Source of the DNA: Sediminibacterium sp.
GTDB lineage: Bacteria; Bacteroidota; Bacteroidia; Chitinophagales; Chitinophagaceae
Length of the DNA stretch: 64,000 bases
Direction of reading: 5' to 3'
NCBI GenBank assembly: GCA_017537025.1
Contig: JAFWCB010000006.1
Coordinates: 186,001 to 250,000 of the forward strand
Part shown: positions 51,039-61,027 of the stretch, piece after piece
Numbering within the stretch: position 1 is the first letter of the stretch
Layout: each line of letters starts with the position of its first letter
Position numbers and translations under genes: made by a program
The notes under the pieces: generated by a model
Seen by the model: only the letters and a program-made list of their open reading frames with translations
Told to the model about the DNA's origin: nothing
Databases searched by the model: none

Positions 51039-53489
51039 TTAAAATTCTATAATGAAACCAATTGTAGGTGTAATACGAGGATCATCATTATTCAGGTAAA
51101 TAGGAATACCATTACTTCCATTAGCTTTAATAGGCTGACCATCAGTGGTAAGAAAATTTTTATTATCCTGAGTGCGTTTGAATGTGTACGACTGAACTGC
51201 CGGGTTTTTGGCGGCATACCAATTGGTAACATCAAGAAAAAGATCGATCGTCGTTTTCTTAAGATTCCATTTCTTATCTATCCTAACATCACTACTATTA
51301 AAAGCGCCTAAACGGAGTGTGTTTAATTTGGTATAATCGAAGATGCCTTGTCCTTGTGAAAGGAAATTAGTTCTCGACGCAACTTCGTCATAAGGGGTAT
51401 ATGGACTACCACCCTGGTATCTGAATTTTAAACCAAGTTCCCAATTTTTAGAAAACTTGTAGCCCCAAGTTATACTAAGCAAATGCTGGTTATCCCAACT
51501 GCTAGGTAATAATATGCCATTAGATCCACTGTATTTACTCCGATAATAGGTGTAAGAAAAAATACCAAAAAAACGTTTGGTTAATTTTTTTTGAGCAAAG
51601 AACTCTATACCATAAGCTTCACCTTTCCCATTTGTACTAACAGGTTCATTACCTAATACATTAAAGTCACTTCCAAGATTCGCCAATGAAATACCTTGGC
51701 GAATTGAAATGGGAACATTATTGTATTGCTTATAAAAACCTTCAACGGTAACCCTTGTTGCGTCATTTGGCAGGTATTCTATACCTGCTACATAATGGTT
51801 GCTTTGCTGATAACTAGCCGTCTTATTCACCAGCATTCCATTATTATCTGCATAGCCAAGAATCGTGTAAGGTGGTAATTTAAAATATTTGCCAACCGAA
51901 GCATTAATGGTCCATTTGTCGGCTAGCATATAGCTTAATGATACTCTCGGAGACAATGTTTTTAAGGGATCCTTTCCTGTTGCTGTAAAACTATTCATAT
52001 CAGTTCGAACGCCTGCACTTACACCCAATCTATTATCCATAAACCTTTTACCAACTTGAACAAAGGTACCATAACGCAAAAAGTTAGGTAAGGGACTGGT
52101 AAAATTATAGATAACAGCAGGCTGTACAGTATTGCCATTGTTATCAACAATTTTTTTTCGTATCACACTAAAAGTTGTATTGCTATAATCTGCTAATTGA
52201 GCAACAGCGCCATAGGTAAATTTCCAACCCTTAATTGTTTGATTGATATCCAGTCTTAATTTATTTTCTGTTTCTCTGGATTGATAAGAAAGTAATAATT
52301 GCGAAGGGTCTTTTATTTCGTTGTCTTCATAACGTACAATATCGTTATCAAATATATTTCTGCTGAGTGCCAGATTTACAAATCCATTTTTTATTAACCG
52401 CTTTACAGTAATACCTGCTGTATAATTCCATTGATTGATAATTGCATTTGAATTTAATACGTACAATTTTTCAGGAGTAGCATTTTTAATTTTTGCAAAG
52501 CTGAATTCATCTATTGCACCAATACCCATAAAAGAAAGGGTTGTTTTCTTATCTAACTGATGGGTGATTTTAGTCTGAAAATCCCAATAATTAGGTCTTA
52601 TGGGTAAATCAATCGCTGAAAAGAGTAATTGTAAATAAGACCTTCGTATGGAAGCTAAAAATGTTGTTTTTTTATTTTTTGCTAAAGGCCCTTCAAATGT
52701 GGTAGCTACTTCTGTAGCACTCAACCGCACATTCCCCTGAAATTTATTAGGGTTTCCATTTCTTTGTTTGAACTGAAAAACAGAACTAAGGGCATTATCG
52801 TACTTCGCATCAAATGCAGATGAACTTAGTTTAACATCCTCAATAAATGAAACATTCAGTATACCTTGTGGACCACCCGCGCTACCTTGTGTTTGGAAAT
52901 GATTTAATACCGGTATTTCAATACCATCTAAATAAAATACATTTTCGTTGGGTCCACCCCCTCTTATGATAATATCATTTCTAAAGCCGCCACCTTGCTG
53001 CCCACCTCCCACACCGGGTAATGTTTGAATTACTTTACTTATATCGAAATTACCTCCCGGGTTGCTTTTAATTTCTTCTGTAGTGAGTCTTTGCACACTG
53101 AGGGGTGTTTCTAAACTTGCCGCTTTAACGGTTCTTTTATTTGATTTAACAACCAATTCATTCAAATTAGTAACCTGTGGTTCTAACTCAATAGTGAAAT
53201 TTGTTTCATTCCCTGAGTTTACAATCACATTGAATAATTTCTGTGTTTTATAGCCAACACTAGAGAGGATGATATTATATGGTTTTAGGGGTACATTAGT
53301 TAATCTAAAAGCTCCTAGTGAATCGGTAAAATAGCCTTTTTGTGTACCTTCAAGCATGATCGAAACCCCTTGAATGGGCTTTTGTGTTTGCTTATCTACA
53401 ACTATACCTGAAATACGGCCATTGTTTTGGGCTAACAAATGGATACTGAAAAAACTACTCAACAATAAGCCTAAGATTCGTTTATACAT
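51039..53489 (-). CDS. TonB-dependent receptor with carboxypeptidase-like N-terminal domain
   Basis: The 816-residue outer-membrane receptor has a signal peptide (LLLSSFFSIHLLAQ), a CarboxypepD_reg-like domain (NGRISGIVVDKQTQKPIQGVSIMLEG), a plug (NPGGNFDISKVIQTLPGV, DIIIRGGGPNENVFYLDGIEIP) and a 22-strand-type barrel ending in IGFIIEF. It is shorter than SusC and has no SusD partner beside it, so it probably imports an iron chelate, a vitamin or a peptide rather than a glycan. Its start directly abuts a palindrome (53492-53503) in the operator region of the divergent MarR gene. Confidence 0.93.
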   Translation of the reverse strand: MYKRILGLLLSSFFSIHLLAQNNGRISGIVVDKQTQKPIQGVSIMLEGTQKGYFTDSLGAFRLTNVPLKPYNIILSSVGYKTQKLFNVIVNSGNETNFTIELEPQVTNLNELVVKSNKRTVKAASLETPLSVQRLTTEEIKSNPGGNFDISKVIQTLPGVGGGQQGGGFRNDIIIRGGGPNENVFYLDGIEIPVLNHFQTQGSAGGPQGILNVSFIEDVKLSSSAFDAKYDNALSSVFQFKQRNGNPNKFQGNVRLSATEVATTFEGPLAKNKKTTFLASIRRSYLQLLFSAIDLPIRPNYWDFQTKITHQLDKKTTLSFMGIGAIDEFSFAKIKNATPEKLYVLNSNAIINQWNYTAGITVKRLIKNGFVNLALSRNIFDNDIVRYEDNEIKDPSQLLLSYQSRETENKLRLDINQTIKGWKFTYGAVAQLADYSNTTFSVIRKKIVDNNGNTVQPAVIYNFTSPLPNFLRYGTFVQVGKRFMDNRLGVSAGVRTDMNSFTATGKDPLKTLSPRVSLSYMLADKWTINASVGKYFKLPPYTILGYADNNGMLVNKTASYQQSNHYVAGIEYLPNDATRVTVEGFYKQYNNVPISIRQGISLANLGSDFNVLGNEPVSTNGKGEAYGIEFFAQKKLTKRFFGIFSYTYYRSKYSGSNGILLPSSWDNQHLLSITWGYKFSKNWELGLKFRYQGGSPYTPYDEVASRTNFLSQGQGIFDYTKLNTLRLGAFNSSDVRIDKKWNLKKTTIDLFLDVTNWYAAKNPAVQSYTFKRTQDNKNFLTTDGQPIKANGSNGIPIYLNNDDPRITPTIGFIIEF

Positions 53490-53491
53490 AC

Positions 53492-53617
53492 AACAATATT
53501 GTTTTAATTTTATGCAAAGTAAAACCTATTTGTTTTATTAAACAACAATATTGACCTATTTTTTATAAATTTTTTATATAAATCGACATATTTTTAAATT
53601 ATTGAAACAATATTGTT
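53492..53617. promoter_or_regulatory. Triple AACAATATTGTT operator between the TonB receptor and MarR genes
   Basis: Copies lie at 53492-53503 (perfect 12-bp palindrome), 53544-53555 (two mismatches, last bases AC) and 53606-53617 (perfect). Centres are 52 and 62 bp apart, near five and six helical turns. The outer copies flank the two start codons, so a single dimeric repressor, presumably the MarR protein, could control both genes. Confidence 0.75.
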
Positions 53618-53630
53618 GTAATTTTAATGA

Positions 53631-54296
53631 ATGGAACGATTTGAAATACTCAAGTTGCTGGTTGCAAAACTCGACGATTACTATACGAATAGTGGCAATC
53701 CCAAAGAATTTGATTCGTTTGTAATATGGCTAAATATGCAATTAGCAGAAGATACCGGGAACGACCTCTTAGTATCTTTAAGTAGGTATGGTAGAGCTGA
53801 TGAAATAACCACCAATAGCGTAGAGCAATTAGACAATAGCATTGGTGTACTCAATGGCCTGATGTATCGATACAGTAGAATTTATTCTAAAATAGCGCTA
53901 GACTATTCTTCTAAAATAAGTTTAGAAGAATTTTCTTTTTTAGCCACATTGAGTACCTATGAAGGCTGTACCAAAACCGAGCTGATAAATCAGATGATTT
54001 TTGAAAAATCGACCGGAATTGAACTCATAAAAAGACTGATCAAAAACGGTTTAGCAAAGGAAGAAATCAATCCAAGTGATAAAAGAAGCAAACTCATTTT
54101 TATCACCGATAAAGGTAAGGGTACCTTATATGGTGCATTCGGACAGATGGAATTAGTTTCAAAAGCCATCACATCTTGCCTTGATAATGCAGAAAAAAAA
54201 GCACTCCATTTTATACTTGCCAAATTAGAAAATCATCACAGGCTACATCTGAGTGATAACTTAGAAATGTTAAATAAAAAGTTATCAAGGAAATAG
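53631..54296 (+). CDS. MarR-family transcriptional regulator
   Basis: The 221-residue protein has the winged helix of MarR regulators: EEFSFLATLSTYEGCTKTELINQMIFEKSTGIELIKRLIKNGLAK with the wing INPSDKRSKLIFITDKGKG (DxR motif). The N-terminal 90 residues are longer than in the 150-residue standard form. It is divergent from the TonB receptor, with the triple palindrome between. It could also act on the seven-gene efflux operon convergent with it; I found no further AACAATATTGTT copy there. Effector unknown. Confidence 0.9.
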   Translation: MERFEILKLLVAKLDDYYTNSGNPKEFDSFVIWLNMQLAEDTGNDLLVSLSRYGRADEITTNSVEQLDNSIGVLNGLMYRYSRIYSKIALDYSSKISLEEFSFLATLSTYEGCTKTELINQMIFEKSTGIELIKRLIKNGLAKEEINPSDKRSKLIFITDKGKGTLYGAFGQMELVSKAITSCLDNAEKKALHFILAKLENHHRLHLSDNLEMLNKKLSRK

Positions 54297-54328
54297 GTCT
54301 TTACGATAATTCAATTCTTTAAATTTTA

Positions 54329-55108
54329 CTATTTCCTTTGTGATGCCAACTGCTTTTTAATTTTTATCATAATAAAATCCGGTGTTACCCTTGGCAAATT
54401 GGATATAAACCAATTATTAAACCCTACAATCGTTTTACCTTTTCCTTTTTTCAATAACCGAATACCTGATGCTGCTACTTTACTTACAGGCATGGGCTTA
54501 TTGGCTTTATAGGCATTTGTATTCCACATGGCGCTGGTATTAAATGGGGTATCAATAGTACCCGGACATAATGCTAATACCGCCACATTCGTGCCTTCCA
54601 ATTCAGCAGCAACGGTTTCAGAAAAAGATAGAACAAAAGCTTTTGTGGCAGAGTAAACAGAAAAATAAGGAAAAGGCAGAAAAGAAAGTAAAGAAGCTAT
54701 ATTCATAATCTTACCTCCCCCATTTTGAAGAAAATATTGTACAAAATGTTTAGTCAATACAACTAATGACAATATATTAAGCTGCATCATTTTTAGTTCT
54801 TCATGTATATCCGTGTCTTTAAACTCACCATATAATCCGGTTCCTGCATTATTAATTAAGGTAGAAACAGAGATTCCCATACTACTGATTTGAGTAAAAA
54901 GATTTGTTGCATTTTCCACCACAGATAAATCCGTCGGGAAAATAATAACATCAACACCATACACTTCTTCGATTTGTTGTTTTACTTCAAGGAGTAACTT
55001 TTTATTTCTAGCAACCAAAAGCAAATTCATTTTTTCTTTTGCCAATTGAAAAGCAAACTCTTTTCCTAAACCCGTACTAGCGCCGGTAATTACTACATAA
55101 GATTTCAT
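54329..55108 (-). CDS. Short-chain dehydrogenase, last gene of the efflux operon
   Basis: The 259-residue protein has TGASTGLGKEFA, NNAGTGLYGE, the catalytic Ser in IASLLSFLPF and YSATKAF, and a C-terminal extension (GKGKTIVGFNNWFISNLPRVTPDFIMIKI) of the DltE/YqjQ-like SDR type. The extension resembles that of the partial SDR at 63711, so the two are paralogues. It is the seventh gene of the 62550-54329 operon, 23 bp after DUF2147. It ends with AGGAAATAG, which is inverted at the end of the convergent MarR gene. Confidence 0.92.
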   Translation of the reverse strand: MKSYVVITGASTGLGKEFAFQLAKEKMNLLLVARNKKLLLEVKQQIEEVYGVDVIIFPTDLSVVENATNLFTQISSMGISVSTLINNAGTGLYGEFKDTDIHEELKMMQLNILSLVVLTKHFVQYFLQNGGGKIMNIASLLSFLPFPYFSVYSATKAFVLSFSETVAAELEGTNVAVLALCPGTIDTPFNTSAMWNTNAYKANKPMPVSKVAASGIRLLKKGKGKTIVGFNNWFISNLPRVTPDFIMIKIKKQLASQRK

Positions 55109-55131
55109 TGTTTATAAAATTTAAAGGTGAT

Positions 55132-55551
55132 TTAGTTTTTTGTCCATATTTCTGATCTCCCAAAAAGCGATATCCCTACAAATCCGCGAATAGACAGTTG
55201 GTTATCAGATCTTAAAGTCATCTTACACTTATAGGTTTTTCCTTCTCGAGGGTCATAAATAGTACCTCCGCTAAATACGCCATCTTCATATTTAAAATCA
55301 TTCAGTATAACTAATCCTATAAGCTCTCTATTTCTTAGTGATACATTTGGATTTTTTTCATCTTTGGTAGCTGATCCACTACCCCATACTATTTTACCAT
55401 AGTATATATTTTTGACCTTATAAATAAGTACTCTTGAATCTTTCTGGGGTGAGGTCCATTCCCCCAATATTTTTGATTCATCAACTTGGGCTTTCAAAAT
55501 ATTGATAGTCAGTAAAGACATAAATGCTGCTAAAAAGATGCTAGATTTCAT
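55132..55551 (-). CDS. DUF2147 protein
   Basis: The ATG at 55551 gives a signal peptide (MKSSIFLAAFMSLLTINILKAQ) and a 139-residue product; the longer reading overlaps the RND stop. DUF2147 motifs: ILGEWTSPQKDSRVLIYK, YYGKIVWGSG, YDPREGKTYKCKMTL and LSIRGFVGISLFGRSEIWTK. The family is a small beta-barrel, periplasmic, found near efflux and lipid genes in Gram-negatives; function unproven. It lies between the pump and the SDR (10-bp and 23-bp gaps). Confidence 0.92.
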   Translation of the reverse strand: MKSSIFLAAFMSLLTINILKAQVDESKILGEWTSPQKDSRVLIYKVKNIYYGKIVWGSGSATKDEKNPNVSLRNRELIGLVILNDFKYEDGVFSGGTIYDPREGKTYKCKMTLRSDNQLSIRGFVGISLFGRSEIWTKN

Positions 55552-55561
55552 TTTTAAAAAT

Positions 55562-58500
55562 TTAATTATGATGAGATAAGGTTTCAATTTTTGGTGGTAT
55601 AAGCTTGTACATTACAGGTGTTACAATACGTGATAATATGGTTGAACTGATCAAGCCACCAATCAATACCAATGCCAAAGGTGAAATCAATGGATTAGGG
55701 TTGATGGCAATGGGAATCAATCCGCCAATAGCCGTTAAAGAGGTTAGAATAACTGGTAGAAAACGGGTTTCACCGGCTTGTTCAATAGCTTCATTTAACG
55801 ATACCCCTTGTGCCCGTAATTGATTCGTAAAATCTACTAATAGAATGGAATTTTTCACTTCTATACCGGCCAGGCCAATGAACCCGATAATAGCTACAAA
55901 CGACATGGGATTGCCGGTTAACCAAAGCATTGCTACACCTCCAACCACACCCAATGGAATAACAGACAGAATAATTAGTAAGCCTTTGAATGTTTTGAAC
56001 TGTAATATTAAAACAGCAGTGAAAAGGAATACAGTTAATAGAATTACCGTTATAAAACTGCCCCCAAAAGCATCCCCTTCACTCTCTGCTTCACCTGAAA
56101 GTTTATAATAGTAGCCTTTAGGCATTTTCAGCATATTCAACTGAGGTACTATTTGTTTCAACACATTATTCGCTAAAACCTGTTGTTGGGTTGATGCAGT
56201 TACTTTAATAAATCTTGTTTTATTAGCATGATTAATAGCGGTTGGCGATGTTTCGAATGTTACTTGCGCTACCTGATTGAGTGGTATTGCTGTGCCGGCA
56301 GCATTATTGATGTATAAATTCTCTAGCACTTTTAAATCGGCATATTTTTCTTTGGGTACATCCACCGTAATTTTATACCCATCCCCTTCCTCATCTGTAT
56401 AAGTGCCCATTTGTAACCCGGCAACTGCCATCCGAACAGTGCGGTCAATATCAACGGTTAATATACCTAATGTTCTTGCTTTTTCTCGATTGATATTCAC
56501 TTTAATATCCGTTTTAAGAATATTAGTTTCATTATTTACATACAATACATCTTTACTGCTTCGAATAATTTTTTCTACTTCATAAGAAAGCTTTCTAAGG
56601 GTATCTAAATTATTGCCGAATACACGAACAGAGATAGGAGCTTCAATGGGTGGGCCCTGTTCAAAATCCTTCACTTCAACCACCGCATAGGGGAAGTTTT
56701 TGAACTGCGCTCTAAGTTGTTCAATGATTTTCTTTTTTTCCTTGGGTTTAGTTTCATTATTTAATTGAATAAAAAATTGTGCAAAATCGATCCTCTCCTC
56801 TTGTTGAGGAACATTATAATATACCTGTGGATTTCCTTTACCCACATTGGTAGTAAAATATTCGATGGCTTTATTTTTCAAGAAAGAGTCTTCAATGATT
56901 TTAGTGACCCTGTTATTTTCCTGAATACTTGTTTGAAGGGGATAACGCACATTAACGAGAAATATAGGCTTTTCCGATTCGGGGAATAATTTAAATCCAA
57001 GACTTGGAAAAACTAAAACTGCACCCATAAATAAAAAGGCAGCCACGAATAAGGTAGTTTTAGGGAAAGCTAATGCCTTATGCATTAATTTGGCGTAGGT
57101 TCCATTGATGCCTTTTTTAATAGCTCTTAGTAAAAAATTACCTTCAGGGTTATGATGTTCTTTCAACATCCTGCTACTTAAAAAAGGAACAACGGTAAGC
57201 GATACCAGCATAGAGGCAACCACACTACTGATTACAGCAAGTGGTAAGCCACGGATAAACTCTCCGGGGCCACCTGGCAAAAATACCAATGGCATAAAGG
57301 CAATCGCTAATGTAGCTGTAGTACCTAATACAGCCATACTTATTTGCTTGGTTGCCAGAATGGCCGCGTCCATTTTAGAATGCCCCTCTCTAAGCCATCG
57401 TTCGATATTTTCAACCACCACAATACTGTCATCTACCAACAGCCCCAACGCCACAACCAAGCCAACAATACTCAACTGGTTTAATGAAATACCAAAAGCA
57501 TTTAAACCTACTACTCCTAATGCTAAAGACAATGGGATAGCGATCATTACAATAAGTGAAGCTCTAAAACCCAATGACAATAAGGTTAATAACACCAAAC
57601 CAATCGCAATCAAAAAATCTTCACTTAATCCAGAAAGCCTCCTGCTCACATTGTCTCCCTGATCAAAATGGGTTATCATTTTGATATGAGGAGGTAAATC
57701 CTTTTGGAACGCTTCGAGTACCGGTAAATAAGCTTTTTGCGTATTACTAATATTAGCTCCAACTTTTTGAGCTGCTGTAACAGTAACAGATCTATGTCCG
57801 TTCAAGCGGGTTATATGATGCTCTTCATCATTACGAAACACTACTGTCGCAATATCTTTTAGATGTACAATCTTCCCATTTCCGTTAAATACAACCGTAT
57901 TAGCTACATCTTCAATACCTGTATATTTACCGCTTGTTTTTACATTAAAAGTTTTAGTTCCTGCATTTAAACTACCACCGGGAATATTGGCATCTTCACT
58001 TTGAATACTTCCCAATACGATATTTAAGGGGATATTTAGCTGGGCAATTTTTTGTAAGTTTAAATCAACACGTACGATTTGCTCAGGTAAGCCGGCTACT
58101 TTAACTTTTTTAAGGCTGGTAATTTTTTCCAATGCCTCTTTTAAATCATCAGCCTTATCCTTCATGGCTTTAAATGAGGCTGTTTCCGAAACCAATGCAA
58201 CTTGTAGTACACTTACATCTGATGGATCAACCTTCCGCACTTCGATGTTATAAATATCTTTAGGTAAAGTACTTTTCAATGCATTCATTTCCCTGATAAC
58301 CTCTTGATACTTATTATCGATATTCTGACCATAATTGAATTCAACTTTGATAATACAGTAGCCATCTTGAATATCAGAAGTAATTTTATCTATATTATCT
58401 AATTCAAACATTCTATTTTCTACCGGTTTTACTACCAGTTCTTCAAGATCTTTAGGACTGGTACCGGGATAGATAATGACAATGGGAAACTGGGGTGGAT

Positions 58501-58621
58501 TAATTTGTGGGTCTTCCGCTCTAGGCATAGTAAATAAGGTAACAGCACCCACCACGGCTACCATGATGAACATGATCAGCGTGAACTGATAGTTTTTGAC
58601 TGAAAAATTTGTTAAGTTCAT
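55562..58621 (-). CDS. RND family efflux pump permease
   Basis: The 1019-residue inner-membrane protein has 12 hydrophobic helices and two periplasmic loops as in AcrB/MexB-type proton antiporters. The proton-relay Asp pair is in GLLVDDSIVVVENIERW; PGGPGEFIRG and IGFIGLAGIEVKNSILLVDFTNQLR are other signatures. The N-terminus MNLTNFSVKNYQFTLIMFIMVAVVGAVTLFTMPRAEDP matches the group of RND pumps (HAE1-like) common in Bacteroidota. It forms a tripartite system with the adaptor and TolC encoded just upstream (5-bp gap). Substrate unknown. Confidence 0.96.
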   Translation of the reverse strand: MNLTNFSVKNYQFTLIMFIMVAVVGAVTLFTMPRAEDPQINPPQFPIVIIYPGTSPKDLEELVVKPVENRMFELDNIDKITSDIQDGYCIIKVEFNYGQNIDNKYQEVIREMNALKSTLPKDIYNIEVRKVDPSDVSVLQVALVSETASFKAMKDKADDLKEALEKITSLKKVKVAGLPEQIVRVDLNLQKIAQLNIPLNIVLGSIQSEDANIPGGSLNAGTKTFNVKTSGKYTGIEDVANTVVFNGNGKIVHLKDIATVVFRNDEEHHITRLNGHRSVTVTAAQKVGANISNTQKAYLPVLEAFQKDLPPHIKMITHFDQGDNVSRRLSGLSEDFLIAIGLVLLTLLSLGFRASLIVMIAIPLSLALGVVGLNAFGISLNQLSIVGLVVALGLLVDDSIVVVENIERWLREGHSKMDAAILATKQISMAVLGTTATLAIAFMPLVFLPGGPGEFIRGLPLAVISSVVASMLVSLTVVPFLSSRMLKEHHNPEGNFLLRAIKKGINGTYAKLMHKALAFPKTTLFVAAFLFMGAVLVFPSLGFKLFPESEKPIFLVNVRYPLQTSIQENNRVTKIIEDSFLKNKAIEYFTTNVGKGNPQVYYNVPQQEERIDFAQFFIQLNNETKPKEKKKIIEQLRAQFKNFPYAVVEVKDFEQGPPIEAPISVRVFGNNLDTLRKLSYEVEKIIRSSKDVLYVNNETNILKTDIKVNINREKARTLGILTVDIDRTVRMAVAGLQMGTYTDEEGDGYKITVDVPKEKYADLKVLENLYINNAAGTAIPLNQVAQVTFETSPTAINHANKTRFIKVTASTQQQVLANNVLKQIVPQLNMLKMPKGYYYKLSGEAESEGDAFGGSFITVILLTVFLFTAVLILQFKTFKGLLIILSVIPLGVVGGVAMLWLTGNPMSFVAIIGFIGLAGIEVKNSILLVDFTNQLRAQGVSLNEAIEQAGETRFLPVILTSLTAIGGLIPIAINPNPLISPLALVLIGGLISSTILSRIVTPVMYKLIPPKIETLSHHN

Positions 58622-58626
58622 GGCTT

Positions 58627-59673
58627 TTATTTTTGGATGATGATCGGTGTATTTTCATTCAAGAAAGCAGTATTGGATACGATGATTGATTGCACATGCT
58701 CTAATCCTGATTTCACTGCCACGGAATACTGATTAAATGAAGCAATTTTAATAGGCACGCGTTCAATTTTATTGGCTGTAACAGGAGTAAAAACAAACGC
58801 ATCATCACCATTTGCTTCCACAAGGGCATCATAGGGTATAATCATGTTATTGGTATTTTCATTCGTACCGATACTAACTTTTGCAAACATGCCCAATGCC
58901 AGGCGCTGACCGGTATTATCCAATTTTATTTCGGCAACAAATGTTCCGCTTGCCTGATCGGCAGCCATATATTTTTTACTGATGAATCCCGAAAAATTTT
59001 TGCCCGGATAAGCATCCAGCTGAACTACAACCTTATTCCCTTCCTTAATGGCAGCCCACTCGGCATCGGTAATACCTATTTTAACAACCCACCCATTTTT
59101 TGTATTGGTTTCATTAATGGCTACAACAGGATACCCCGCTGCGATTACTTCTCCCGTATTTGCTAATTTCTTCGTTACAAAGCCATCGGCCTGGGCATAA
59201 ATAGCAGTGTACTGTTTATTGAATTGTACCAGGTCAACGGTTCGTTTGGCAACATCCAAACCTGTTTTAGCATTTTGGTATTGCTCTAAGGTGGCTACAC
59301 TATCTTGATACAAATTTTTAACCCTGGCGAAATCACGTTCCGCTTTTTCAAAAGCCAACTTGGCTTGCTGCAACTGCGATTCAATTTCTGTAGTTTTCAG
59401 CGTTGCTAATAGTTGCCCTTTTTTAAAATAATGCCCTTCTTCTACTAATACGTTTTCAATAATCCCTCCAATTTTAAAAGCGTATTTAGCTTCCTGATCA
59501 GTAGTAACTAATCCTGTAGCCATAATTTGATGATTGATTTCCTGCTGCTGAATATTCATCACTTTTACAGGGATGGTTTCATTTGTAGGGAGTGAGGTTT
59601 CTTTAGTTTTGTGATGGCATGATGTGATTATACATGCAACACTTAACATTCCGATAGTTATTAACTTTTTCAT
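58627..59673 (-). CDS. RND periplasmic adaptor (membrane fusion protein)
   Basis: The 348-residue lipoprotein has a signal ending CIITSC and the usual modules of AcrA-type adaptors: the biotinyl-lipoyl-like halves (VLVEEGHYFKKGQLLATLKTTE and ADGFVTKKLANTGEVIAAGYPVVAI), a coiled hairpin (ESQLQQAKLAFEKAERDFARVKNLYQDS), and a beta barrel (KNFSGFISKKYMAADQASGTFVAEIKL). It links the permease to the TolC protein. Genes on both sides are 5-8 bp away. Confidence 0.94.
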   Translation of the reverse strand: MKKLITIGMLSVACIITSCHHKTKETSLPTNETIPVKVMNIQQQEINHQIMATGLVTTDQEAKYAFKIGGIIENVLVEEGHYFKKGQLLATLKTTEIESQLQQAKLAFEKAERDFARVKNLYQDSVATLEQYQNAKTGLDVAKRTVDLVQFNKQYTAIYAQADGFVTKKLANTGEVIAAGYPVVAINETNTKNGWVVKIGITDAEWAAIKEGNKVVVQLDAYPGKNFSGFISKKYMAADQASGTFVAEIKLDNTGQRLALGMFAKVSIGTNENTNNMIIPYDALVEANGDDAFVFTPVTANKIERVPIKIASFNQYSVAVKSGLEHVQSIIVSNTAFLNENTPIIIQK

Positions 59674-59680
59674 GGTATCC

Positions 59681-61027
59681 TTAATTTAAATTGTAAGATG
59701 AATTAGCTCTTTCTACTTCTGCGAATTTTACCCAAGTATCCATAAGGGCTATACTGCTTTGTAGTTGAGCATTGATGTATTGATTTTGAGCATCCAAGAG
59801 TTCAATGTATAAGGAAAGACCTTCTTTATACAGCTTCAACAAATCGTTATAATTACGCAGGGCAGCCTTTTCCTGAAACAAAGTATTTTCATATACTTTT
59901 TTTGCTGCTTCAAATGAATTAGTAGTTGTAGAAAGCTGTAACTCTAGTTGGCTTCTTATAAATTCCGTTTGTTTATTAGTACTCCCTAATGCTGCTTCGG
60001 CTTCCTTTACCTTATACTTATTTCTACCTGCCGCAAACAAGTTCCAGTCAACAGAAAGACCAAACAGAACATAAGGGGTATGATTATTTACTTTGAAATC
60101 AAAATTTTGAGCCCCTGCATCTAACATAGCACTCACTTTAGGTACCAGATAGTTATTACTAAGATGAACAAGATTAGTGTTAATTGCTGTTGCTATACGT
60201 AATTTCCCTAATTCTTCTCTTTGCGTTATATCCCTCTTAGTACCATCATTTAGCGCTGTAGGTATACTGGTAAATACATCGGTAATAATGCTATCTTTTA
60301 AAGGACGATTGATTAAAAAGTTAAAATAGGCTTGCGCATTTTCACAATTTTTGAGTGCTTCAATTATTGAGTTTTCTATTTTTTTTACCTCATACTCGCT
60401 CCTCAATAAAACACTTCTATTGATCTTTTGATTATTAAATAAGGAGGCGTTGATGCGGTAGCTCTCTTTAACCAGCTGCTGGGCATTATTATATATTCCA
60501 AGGGCTTTTAAAGATTGTATATATTGGAAATACGCAGTTTTGATTTCCTTTACCAGCTCTCTTTTATAGAGATTTATCTCAAGCTTCTGCAAATCCACCT
60601 GCTCCTCTTTAATTCGATAATTGAGTTTAATATCAGGGTTATAAATGGCGTAGGTAGCGTGCAATTTTACATCATAGAAATTATTAGGATTGAGCAGTAC
60701 ATTTTGATTTTCTAACTTTGGGAAATTATTCGAAGAGGTGAGCTGATTCAGCGTGGCATAAGCACCGTTCAATAAATCACCCAGAGGAAGCCCAATCACT
60801 CTTCCTCCCTGTGCCAGCGTGTAGGTACTATTTAAAGCAATATTAGGATAGTAGAATGTTTTAGCTTGTTGCAGGGCATATTCAGCTTTTGATAATTCAA
60901 AATGCTGTTGTTGGATACTTTGATTATTGGCCAACCCCATAGTAATATATTGATCTATATTAGATTGTGCCTGAACGATACGCTGGCTCAGAGCAATTAT
61001 AACCGACAGCATAAGTAGTTTTTTCAT
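59681..61027 (-). CDS. TolC-family outer-membrane channel
   Basis: The 448-residue protein has a signal peptide (MLSVIIALSQRIVQAQ) and two repeats of long alpha-helical hairpins typical of TolC proteins, for example YITMGLANNQSIQQQHFELSKAEYALQQAKTFYYPNIALNS and VKEAEAALGSTNKQTEFIRSQLELQLSTTTNSFEAAKKVYENT with a final KEGLSLYIELLDAQNQYINAQLQ. It is the outer-membrane exit duct of the tripartite pump. It overlaps the preceding membrane-protein gene by 4 bp, so the two are translationally coupled. Confidence 0.94.
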   Translation of the reverse strand: MKKLLMLSVIIALSQRIVQAQSNIDQYITMGLANNQSIQQQHFELSKAEYALQQAKTFYYPNIALNSTYTLAQGGRVIGLPLGDLLNGAYATLNQLTSSNNFPKLENQNVLLNPNNFYDVKLHATYAIYNPDIKLNYRIKEEQVDLQKLEINLYKRELVKEIKTAYFQYIQSLKALGIYNNAQQLVKESYRINASLFNNQKINRSVLLRSEYEVKKIENSIIEALKNCENAQAYFNFLINRPLKDSIITDVFTSIPTALNDGTKRDITQREELGKLRIATAINTNLVHLSNNYLVPKVSAMLDAGAQNFDFKVNNHTPYVLFGLSVDWNLFAAGRNKYKVKEAEAALGSTNKQTEFIRSQLELQLSTTTNSFEAAKKVYENTLFQEKAALRNYNDLLKLYKEGLSLYIELLDAQNQYINAQLQSSIALMDTWVKFAEVERANSSYNLN

